This document shows positions 1 to 9,042 of a stretch of DNA of 64,000 nt, one piece after another. Numbering within the stretch: the stretch's first letter is position 1; each line of letters starts with the position of its first letter. Below the pieces are notes generated by a model. It searched no databases, was not told the origin of the DNA, and was given only the letters and a program-made list of their open reading frames with translations. Made by a program: the position numbers and the translations under genes. Source of the DNA: Nectonema munidae (taxonomy: Eukaryota; Nematomorpha; Nectonematoida; Nectonematidae); NCBI GenBank assembly GCA_030549495.1, contig JAUIRK010000893.1:620001-684000 (forward strand). The letters are read 5' to 3'.

Positions 1-388
1 TAAATTCTTTTCATTAAAATTGAAAAGTAGTATAGAGCAAGCAAGTATTAAAACGGCTAGGTTATATTTCATCATACAACACTTAGTCATGCTCAGATTG
101 TCATCAGACAAATCACCCACAACATTGTCGTCAAGAATACATTACATTGAATCATATCACAATAATATAACTAAAATGCATAATGTGATAATTTCACGAA
201 ATTTCAAACATGGATGATTTTAATAAATTTTTACCGTAGTTAGAATGTACGTGGTATGTAAATATCCTATCAAGCATCATGAAATGACTTGATGGTTAAC
301 TGTCGTATGATTAAATGTCAGGTTAGTAAGCAACCCATCATGATAGAACTGTTTTTTCTGTTCTACAAAAAAGTCATTACAAGCTTAA

Positions 389-519
389 CCCATTTAAGAC
401 CAAGCAAAGCAGACGATATCTAAAAAAAACGCAGACGATTTATATTCAAAGTCACTGAAAAAAGCAGACGAAGATGAAATTACTTATGTTCCAAAATAGG
501 AACATTGGTCGTAAATGGG
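389..519 (+). mobile_element. TTAA-flanked piggyBac-type MITE, copy 1
   Basis: Flanked by TTAA at 385-388 and 520-523. Terminal inverted repeats are CCCATTTAAGACC and GGTCGTAAATGGG. It holds three AGCAGACGA/CGCAGACGA words and a short palindrome GTTCCAAAATAGGAAC near the right end. An inverted copy of nearly the same length lies at 61571-61700. Confidence 0.85.
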
Positions 520-568
520 TTAATATTCAGGAAACTCCTACTGATGTTTTTAGTCTAAATTACTAGTA

Positions 569-909
569 CAGTAGACCCTCGTTAACTCAGACCCTGATAA
601 CTCGGACCGTGACCGAGAATACAAATGTTTGCCCTCATAGGCTTACAAGGGGTCATTTTCATTGACTTTTTAAATTTCGCTTTGGCTTACAAGCAGCCAT
701 TATATTTTTTTTACTCCATAGGTAGTTCGCGGTCATTCTAAATTTTGACGTTATTCCAAAGCTTATTGTGGCTATAAATTCGTCCAATTTGAAATATTTT
801 TTTCTACCATATATATATATATATATAGTAGACCCTCTGTTATGTCGGACAATCGGCATGGTCGAACACCCTTCTCCCCCATGTAGTCCGACTTAACGAG
901 GGTCTACTG
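569..909 (+). mobile_element. CAGTAGACCC MITE (pogo/Tigger-type ends), copy 1
   Basis: Terminal inverted repeats CAGTAGACCCTCGTTAA and TTAACGAGGGTCTACTG with TA on both sides (567-568, 910-911). CAG-started repeats with a TA duplication are typical of pogo/Tigger-like Tc1-mariner elements. The interior has no coding capacity, includes a (TA)n tract, and is shared with 25530-25861. Confidence 0.85.
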
Positions 910-1393
910 TATTAATGCTTTTGTGGTTGCCCTTTTATCAGAGTTGAGTACTTCTAGATGGATACTCAGGTTATCAATGGAAGGATCAGCCATGAGATAT
1001 GATGGTTTGGCATCCTATGTAGATTGTAGATATATTTAAAAAAATAGGTGAAAAGATAGATCGAGAAAATAATTACTGTTTCTTACAACAAATAATAAAA
1101 ATTAAATATTCAAAATATAAAATAATAAAACTAGAAATTTATTGTTATGTAAAATAAAAAGAATTCCATCTTCTATCTTCTTGAACTTTTTTCCTTTTCT
1201 AAAAAATCAGAACCAATAAAAAAAGAAAATAAAAAATATCAGCAGTATTTATAAGATAAATTAAGCTAAAAGTATTTTAAGTTTATGGCATCTTATAAGA
1301 AAAGTAAAATTTAGGATATTATTAAAGTGAACTAAATTTAAATACTGTTTCACAATTATTTCGAATTTGAAAAAATTATACATATACATAGAA

Positions 1394-1675
1394 TAGAGAT
1401 GTATCGGATGTGAAATTTTTTGTTTCCGCGGATGCTGATATCATAATTGTTATTCTAAGCAAACCCAAGTTTTATACTTCTTAAAAATTTAGATAGATGT
1501 CAATGTATATGTGTTATCACAAAAATTTTAAATACAGTAAAAATTGAAAAGCTCCGAAAAAAACCTTGGGGTATATAAAAAAAGAAAAATGCTTGAAAAT
1601 TGAGGATGTTAAGAGGATGTAAAAATTTTTGCTGATAATCTGGATATGCGGATGCGGATATCCGATATATCTCTA
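1394..1675 (+). mobile_element. hAT MITE, TAGAGATRTATCGGAT ends
   Basis: Inverted ends TAGAGATGTATCGGATG and GGATATCCGATATATCTCTA. Flanking 8-bp sequences ACATAGAA (1386-1393) and ATATAGAA (1676-1683) match at seven of eight positions, as expected for hAT target duplications. Non-coding interior. Confidence 0.8.
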
Positions 1676-1683
1676 ATATAGAA

Positions 1684-3019
1684 TGGAACTCTGAATAAAC
1701 TGAAACTTACTATAGACAAAAAATAATTCTGCAGAAAACACAAATATGAATTGGATTTAAAATTGGTTCATTTCTTTTAATAAATTTAAAGAAAATTGTT
1801 AACAAAGCCAAATAAAAGACCGCTTGATTTGTAAATGAAAGTAACCAAGTCAATGTTTTGCATCATTTGTTGTATTGAAAACATTTATATAGAATTTTTC
1901 AAAAAGGCGAAAAATTTAAAATATAATTCAGATTTTAAGAAAACTAGAATATAAGCTTTCGACATTTTTTTTAGGATTTTTAGCTAACAAAACTGTTTAT
2001 CTTAAATCTGTCAGTATAAACTTCCCTTGTTTCCAATTGAAAGAGTAGTTGTAAACAAGTGTCCTAATCATTAGAGGATACAAAAATATAAAAGGAAAAA
2101 ATTTACTAACTTATATATATATTCAAAAATAGGGGTGATTTTACGCTATACGGTAATTAATGTATCTATTTTGTTTCTACATCCATGAAGGTGATAATTA
2201 CTTTTTTAATTTCTAAATTGGAATACTAAATTTTAAAATTGGAAAAGTTTTTGGATATTTGCAGTGCAGTTTGGACATGCTTTTGGTTGTTTTAAATCTG
2301 AAATCAAGAGCTCTTGAACGATTTTGAATAATGTTAAATTATGTTTTTTGTTCATAATACTTTTAATTTTATAACTTAATTGTTTCTTTGCTTTGATTTT
2401 AAAAATAGACCATGTGTTTCTATAGGTTTGAACATTTGACTATAAGAAGAAAATTAAAAATTTATAAAAATAAACTCGTTTATTATTAATTCAGACTTTT
2501 ATAAATTTAGGAACACATAATTTCTCAAAAAAATTATAAATCATATATATGTGATATTGAGGTCAAAATTAATTTTATTAAAAATTCATACTACTGAAAG
2601 AATATGAAATTATAATCAATAGATTTGATTTAATACACATTCATACTAAACGTACAACAGAAAATACCTTATAAAACTCCACCTTAGATTTGTTAATGTT
2701 TTAAATTTTTGGATATTCTAGATTTAAAATTGAATGTTTTGTTCTTTGTTTAGTTTACGAAAAAATCGCTGCCAAGATGGCGTTTTATCATTCCCTTATA
2801 AATATTTGGATCAGTACAAAAGTACATATCAACATTTTGCTCAAAAAGAGACGAATCAGCCAAAAATGAAAAAAGGTCTATAAACATTTCATTGTCTTTT
2901 TGAACGAGTCCTAATTATGAATACACCGTGAAAACGACACTAATTAATTTTTCCTTGTAAATATTTGCCCGCTTCGTTCAAAAGCTATACTTAATGAAAT
3001 AAAAGGAAAATGTACAAAC
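1684..3019. other. No gene seen; AT-rich non-coding
   Basis: Long A/T runs and stop-rich frames in all directions. The last PDAP1 exon may hide here but I could not identify it. Confidence 0.5.
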
Positions 3020-6000
3020 CCTGTTTTATTCTTTCTCTTTCTTTAGCAGCTTCTTCTCTTTTTATTCGAATTTCAGCTAATCTTTCCATGTCCCTTTTAG
3101 CTTCATCAGTTTTGCCTTGAGAGTGCAATTTGTCGTACTTGGCTTTTGCCTTTTGCTTTTCTATCAGTTCTCTTAAAAAATAAATTGCTAAATATACCAT
3201 TACTGACATAGATACTAATATTCAAAAATATAAAAAGTTTTAAATATTCTTAATAATCATTCATATATATACCTTTTCATATCATTTAACTAATTTGTCA
3301 TTTTGTTGGTGATAAATATTTATTTCATCAAATAATAAAATCAATATTTATATAAACCTGCCTAAACTTTACTCTAAAAATAATGTGATATTTGAAATCG
3401 TGCTACGACATTTCATCACACGACATTTCATCACACGACACTTCATCACACGACACTTTATCATAACGACACTTCATCACACGACACTTTATCACACGAC
3501 ATTTGATTATACACGACATATCATCACAACCAAATGTAAAATAATTATTCGCCTACATTTACCACAACATCGTTGGTCTTATGATCCCTGCCACGAAAAA
3601 TTTAACCTACCTGTCGTACTCTGATACAGGGTATTAAGATATATTATTATAACTAACCCATTGAAGTTATGCTCATTTTATTAATATAAATACTGTAGAC
3701 TAAGAATATAGGGTAAAATATTTAACTCAAAAATCAAAATTTAAATCTTCATTCAATAACATCTATTTTTATTTATAATTACTACGTTATGTCAAGTTAG
3801 GTTTGAAAAAGATCACTATAATACAAAGTATGCCTTACAACTGTTCCTTAATTTGTGTATAATATCGTTCATATTTTGTCAAAAATATAATATTTACAAA
3901 TTCTTCAAAGAAAAATATATATTTCAAAGAAAAATATTTCAATTAAATGGAGTTTGCTTGCTTTATTAAAACTATTTGTCGATGTCAGATACGAGCATTA
4001 AATCGAGGGATTCCCAAAGAACAAATCCTTTCTATATAATTTTACGGTAGTGTATGGGTTTGCGGTAAATTGAGGGACGGTAATGCGTCTGAAAACTATA
4101 TATATATCGTTTGGAAAAAAATTACAAAATGAAAGTACTATAATTTGATTTATTTGTATAAGAAATAATTTAAAAACAATAAAAATTGCCATACTTATAA
4201 AAACAAACTACTTACACGCAGAATACTGAATAGCTCTAAGGTATGTCATGATATCAGTCTGTTCGAACAGACTAGCTATGCTTTTAATCTTCTCCTTAAT
4301 AGAAAGATATTTTTTATTAGTCGGTAGAGGTGCACCTGTTATTCCTTGAGTTAAATTCAAACGTTGAAAAGCAATATCTTTGTAAATACCGTTTAGGAAA
4401 TACCAAATTGTTGGGTGGCTGCATTGGAATAAATATTGCAAAGAGTAATGCCATCCCTCTACAGCATTTGTAGTTCGAGCCACACCTTCCACATAATTTT
4501 CAAAATGATTCCACTTTGAAATAGGAAAATGGGGATTCCTTGCTGCTCCATTTCTTCTGTATCCTCTTCTTATGTAGGTGTTTTCAAAGTATGTCAGAAG
4601 CTGAGTAACTTTATCATTTTCAGGCATATGTTCCTTTAAAGTGTCAAATGCATTTTCAACAAAGTTTGTCGGGACTAAAGAAAGTGCAGGTAAACAAAGA
4701 ATCAGTGTGCTTAATTCATTATCACTTTCCATTTCGGATTTCATTCCCAACTGAATGGCTTTTTTATAAACATTCTGCGAAAGATGGAAAAAACAACCTT
4801 TGATTTCTGTGTTCGGAAAAGCATACTGAAATTCAGTCATTGCAGCTATTTCAAAATCTAGAAGAATTTGTTCAGGATTGGCACAAGGAACAATATTCTT
4901 CATTGCGTTAATCATTCTTCTATAAGTATTTCTACTTTTGTTTTTCAGAAGAGCATACATTCCTGCTGGATTACGCCCTTCTCCAAAATGAAAATGAAGA
5001 GTATACAACTGATAAAATAAACATGGTACAACTTTAAAAGTACCATCAGCAATCCAGAGTCTGGCACGTGACAAACAAGACACAACTTCATTATGTCCAA
5101 ATATAATAATTCTTTCGGTATCGTCAATGCCAGAATCATACAATAAATTGTCTCTAAACTTACCTGTTATTTCAAAATTTGTTGAAGTTGGCAAAAGTGG
5201 TAATGTGTTAAATCTTCCTTTAGATCGTTGTAATGTTCGAATTAGGCTTGGCTTCTTTGGTATTCGCATCATGGATGAGGTTGATATATCTTGACAATAT
5301 TCACTAGAGACAATCATTGGAGCTGCTCCAACTTCTTTCATTGCAATTTTCATTTTGTTCACTGCTAATTTTGCGCAGATTTTTTCTCTGTCCAAATAAT
5401 GGGAATGTTCAGATTTGGGTGAGGAAATTACACGTTGTCCCAACGTTGTAATAAACGCATTACATTTCTTTTTTTGGTATTCTGAGCATCGCCAACGGAT
5501 AGAATTATCTTTGTTTTTTCGATGTTTATAATATTCGCACTTATTGAATATTGCAGTTTCCTTTCCCTTGGAAGTTGTTCCAAACTTACAAAAATATTCA
5601 ACATCATTTGTATCCATTTTAAATGTTAATAAGGCAAAAACTTTTATTTTGACATAAAAAAAATAGAAGGGAGTAAAAGTTAAAAGTAAAAGAGTTGAAG
5701 GTATTCTCAAGAAGAAAAAACTAACAAGGAAGTATTAGTGAGTAGAATGGGAAAATATTTAAAAGATTATCTATACAACAACCTGTAAAAATGTATCATA
5801 TATACTTCAAGTTGTACACTTTTCACTTCCTGTTTAGCTGTTAAAGTATCTCATATATAATTAGAAGATTATCAACAGCATGCCCATGAAAAAGCTTATC
5901 ATACCTAGGTAAAATTCTCCAGATAATATAATGCTCTAATACTTTTATCTTGACTATTTATCTATGCTGATGTTTTAATCTTTTACAACATATAGGAAAT

Positions 6001-8736
6001 TGAAATGATAAAAAGCTTCTCTGATTATGTGATGAAGTGTCGCTATGATGAAATGTCGTGTGATGAAATGTCGTGTGATGAAGTGTCGTTATGATGAAAT
6101 GTCGTGTGATGAAGTGTCGCGTGATGAAGTGTCGTTATGATGAAATGTCGTGTGATGAAGTGTCGCGTGATGAAGTGTCGTGTGATGAAATGTCATGAGA
6201 CCATTTGAAATAACCCCGTTTTTTGCGAATTTTTTACTATTCAAACGTATGCTAAAACTTTAAAAAATAAATCACATTGAAACTCTAGGTACTTTTAACG
6301 CTGTAAAGTCTGTATACTATAGCTTGAAAATTTTTAAGAACTGAAAAATAGATTGATTGGAATCCAGTCTCTAATAAACTCAAGAATGAGATCTCAATTG
6401 ACAGTAGATTTAAATATGTATATCTACAAGCCATAAAGAACGATTTTATTCGATTCCTAGAAAATCATTGTGTCTAGAAATTTCCAAGAAAGTTAATTCG
6501 AAACAATCAAAGATATATGGGGATATACACACTGTGTCAATTCTACTTTAGAATAAGTTTGTGTTATTCTATCAATAGATGTTAAATCTTTATATCATTA
6601 CTGTCCTTTTGATAAATTTTTTTCCTTTTCTTCAAATTTTTTCACTGTTGATACAATCTCTGATAACTAAATGATTTCAAATTCCTATATTCTTGAAAAT
6701 CATTAGTGTTGATACTTCTTATACTTTACATTTATAAATTGTACTCTATATAAATGAATATAGTTATAGAGATATTTTATTTATAGTTTTAGAGGTACTT
6801 TTGCGGATTCTGAATTAAAAGTGGAAACATTGTATTCAAGCAAAACTTTGGTATGAATTCAAAACTCTAGTTTCAAAAACTTTAACTTTCTTGATGCCAA
6901 AATATCACTCATGAAGCAAAGTCAGGAAGCTTACATAAAATACTTTCAATTCAACTATAATCAAGAGATACGCTAAACTTGCATTGAAAAGTTTTAATTA
7001 TATATTCTTTTTATTCTATAGGATAATATATGTTAAAGTCTGACATAAATCAAAAAATTTTGTCGTTATATTTCAGCTTATTTTTTTCAATAAATCCTTA
7101 TAATAATAGACTCGTGCGACCCCACCGTCAGTTGGTGAGGGAATAAGGTAAAATAAAATCTTGTGAAAGAAGTTTTCTCTCACAACGTTCATAATTAGGC
7201 CAAAATCTTCATGTTTATCTTATCATCTATATCGATGTAATATATATATAATCTAAATCTTTGTAGAATATTTAATACAGAAAAACCTCAATTAGTCAAT
7301 ACTTTGTAAAAGTCTCAATATATTCCTGAAAACTAGTGAAACCTCAAGTAAAGTAAACAGATTTATCGAGTCTTGGTATTCACGTTAAATATAGCGACTT
7401 TTAAATGTATCTAGACACATTTCCCACTTTTCTATTTCATCCTCTGTCTGGGTGATTCCCAAATATGTGACATAATCATTGACTTGGTTTGTTTTTTCTG
7501 CTTTTATTTTTTTAGGTTGCATAGATAATTCTATATTTAAATGTTAAGTGTATTACAACCAGAAAATGTTCCCCTGGCAGATAAGCTTTAAACTTAATTT
7601 TTGACGAAGTAAAACATGAAAATACAAGTAATAATGTCAAATAAAAGAAAAATGTAATAAAAAGTATGTTGGTGAAATTAGTATTCGAAAAAAGGAAGAT
7701 GAATCCTGATGTATATAAGAAAAAAAGACCTTTCTTTTCTGGAGATAGAGGTTTCCATGCTTGGATTAACTTGATTTAGCTTCTTATTCTTGTGCAAGAC
7801 TCTGTTAGGATTTTCTACTTTTATCATGTTAGAGCATCCTTTCGCTTTCGCATCACCCTATTTATTCAAATTGAAAAGAAATAAAATTCTCTGATAAAAT
7901 CTTCTCGCCTGATGACTATTTCCATCTTACAAAATATTTAACATTATAAAAATTCAGGCAGACATGGACACTCCCAGTGTTAGTAGTACATGTATGAAAG
8001 ATAGATATATATATATATATCTACCAAAAGGGTATATTGGAAATAGATGTTTAATAGATGCTACTGTTTTACTTTTAAGTATATAGAGGAAATAATATAA
8101 AATATAAAAAGAGGTATCAACTTGTCTGCTTATAATAATGGGTCTAACAAAGAAATGATATAAAATTGAGGAGGCATCATTGATTTCATCGATAATAATT
8201 AAAATTAATTACCAAATTTCAGACTTCATTTGGTTATTTGTATATCAAATTTGTTGAATAAAACAAACAACAGAAAACAAATATAGGAAGAAAAAAAGAA
8301 GAATGAAAAATCGCTTTTGCCTCCCTAAAAAGCTTTGTAACTAAAAAAAGTCATTATTTTAGAATTTTTAAAATTTCCGTTTTAAGTTTTGATTATTTCA
8401 ATTCATATTGCATACTTATTTTTATACAACAATCTAAAACAAATAATGTTTTTTGCTTATGTAGGGAGGCAAAAGCGATTTCATTATTGTACCTTAATAA
8501 GCTATATCTCCGTCGCTGCAAAAATAAAAGTTACGTATTTAGAAAATAAAGAAAAATAAATCATGCGTTGCAGATATGGAGAAAGAAACGTGAAAGGCCA
8601 TTACCGAATCTTCTTCTTCACTGCTTTCATCACTATCCTGAGAGGCTTCAGCTGTGAATTGTGAATTATTTTCAGATCTATTGCATGCACTTTTTTGCGT
8701 ATTCTCTGTCGCTTCATCCTCTGAAGAAGAATTTGC
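3020..8736 (-). CDS. PDAP1: PDAP1 (28 kDa heat- and acid-stable phosphoprotein), three exons, both ends missing
   Basis: Exons read on the minus strand: 8736-8605, 7857-7730 and 3171-3020. Each has an AG acceptor and GT donor, and the phases agree (0, 0, then 2/2). The first is an acidic Ser/Glu segment ending DESSEEEDS. The second carries the family signature KVENPNRV followed by SRKER. The third reads [18 protein letters not shown], then a basic/acidic helix ([32 protein letters not shown] in two parts). The order acidic patch, ENPNRV, ELxxxEKQKAK helix matches the PDGFA-associated protein family, a small conserved phosphoprotein whose molecular role is poorly defined. The N-terminal basic exon (expected upstream of 8740) and the last C-terminal exon (expected below 3018) were not found. 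The 4.5-kb intron between 7730 and 3171 holds a MULE on the same strand. Confidence 0.85.
3400..3530 (+). repeat. Left minisatellite array of the MULE
   Basis: About eight units of CGACAYTTCATCACA with small variations (CTTTATCATAA, ATTTGATTATA). Reverse-complement partner at 6030-6200. Confidence 0.8.
4208..5617 (-). CDS. MULE transposase with N-terminal FLYWCH zinc finger, apparently intact
   Basis: A single open frame of 469 codons from the first ATG at 5617. An upstream in-frame TTG at 5710 adds a hydrophobic 31-residue stretch that is unlikely to be used. Residues ~5-75 form a FLYWCH finger ([29 protein letters not shown]). Residues ~160-330 match the MULE transposase domain: [10 protein letters not shown] supplies the first catalytic Asp, [10 protein letters not shown] the second, and [13 protein letters not shown] the His segment that follows in the family. 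The C-terminal [12 protein letters not shown] is typical of these proteins. No stop or frameshift is seen, so the copy looks recent. It lies inside a PDAP1 intron on the same strand and is flanked by inverted minisatellite ends (3395-3530 and 6030-6210). Confidence 0.85.
   Translation of the reverse strand: MDTNDVEYFCKFGTTSKGKETAIFNKCEYYKHRKNKDNSIRWRCSEYQKKKCNAFITTLGQRVISSPKSEHSHYLDREKICAKLAVNKMKIAMKEVGAAPMIVSSEYCQDISTSSMMRIPKKPSLIRTLQRSKGRFNTLPLLPTSTNFEITGKFRDNLLYDSGIDDTERIIIFGHNEVVSCLSRARLWIADGTFKVVPCLFYQLYTLHFHFGEGRNPAGMYALLKNKSRNTYRRMINAMKNIVPCANPEQILLDFEIAAMTEFQYAFPNTEIKGCFFHLSQNVYKKAIQLGMKSEMESDNELSTLILCLPALSLVPTNFVENAFDTLKEHMPENDKVTQLLTYFENTYIRRGYRRNGAARNPHFPISKWNHFENYVEGVARTTNAVEGWHYSLQYLFQCSHPTIWYFLNGIYKDIAFQRLNLTQGITGAPLPTNKKYLSIKEKIKSIASLFEQTDIMTYLRAIQYSACK
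6030..6200 (-). repeat. Right minisatellite array of the MULE
   Basis: About eleven units of GTGATGAARTGTCG, some as GTTATGATGAAATGTCG, forming a higher-order alternation. Inverted partner of 3400-3530. Confidence 0.8.
6215..7240. other. PDAP1 intron, nothing recognised
   Basis: AT-rich intronic DNA between the MULE and PDAP1 exon 7857-7730. No open stretch or clear repeat. Confidence 0.5.
7260..7480 (-). pseudogene. Possible relic of a pogo/Tigger-type transposon
   Basis: On the minus strand 7475-7376 is open as [20 protein letters not shown] and a few more residues, ending in a stop. The tone of the peptide and the nearby CAGAAAAACCTCAATTAG resemble Tigger-like elements, but no catalytic motif is visible. 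It lies in a PDAP1 intron. Confidence 0.25.
8303..8485 (+). mobile_element. MITE with GCTTTTGCCTCCCTA ends in a PDAP1 intron
   Basis: Inverted repeats ATCGCTTTTGCCTCCCTA (from 8310) and TAGGGAGGCAAAAGCGAT (8462-8479) enclose about 140 bases of AT-rich sequence. Superfamily not assigned; no clear target duplication. Confidence 0.65.
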
Positions 8737-8929
8737 CTGATAAATTAAAAGTTGAACAATAAGGTATTACCAGAAATAAAAGTGAGTGAGTATTGTTTTG
8801 GGAACAGGCAAAAATTATCAATAATAGACCATAAAGGAAATAATTTGAAGTCTTTCTTTCAAGTTTATTCAAATTTCAACGCAAAAATCCCACACTATTT
8901 ATGCTCCTGTTTTAGCCTTATAAGGGTTT

Positions 8930-8990
8930 ATAACAGGGGCGCACATCTAGGGGGCGACACCCCCTCCCCCTGAATGTGACCAAAATTTTC
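8930..8990 (+). mobile_element. Possible lone hAT-type end
   Basis: CAGGGGCGCACATCTAGG followed by a GGGGGCGACACCCCC palindrome resembles the CAGGGGCGGATCTAGG termini of many hAT elements. No partner end was found. Confidence 0.3.
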
Positions 8991-9042
8991 ACTTTTCAAA
9001 AGACTTGTGAGTAGGTTTTCCATATTAGTTTTCTTGTTTTAA

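Larger units (their letters stand above)
3395..6210 (-). mobile_element. FLYWCH-MULE transposon with minisatellite terminal inverted repeats
   Basis: The left end (3400-3530) is an array of a ~15-bp unit CGACAYTTCATCACA. The right end (6030-6200) is the same array reverse-complemented (TGTGATGAAATGTCG units). Beyond the arrays the two ends remain similar in inverted orientation (TATTTGAAAT near 3390, ATTTGAAATAA near 6205). The transposase gene sits between them. Exact outer ends and the expected 9-11 bp target duplication could not be fixed by eye. Confidence 0.7.

Noticed and set aside
659-859. 66-codon minus-strand frame
   Set aside because: Lies wholly inside the CAGTAGACCC MITE and includes its (TA)n tract (IYIYIYG).
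3400-3530. Regular spaced repeats resembling a CRISPR array
   Set aside because: Units are contiguous, without unique spacers, in a eukaryotic genome, and the inverted partner at 6030 identifies them as transposon ends.
4945-5139. 64-codon minus-strand frame inside the MULE transposase
   Set aside because: Alternative frame of the 469-codon transposase.
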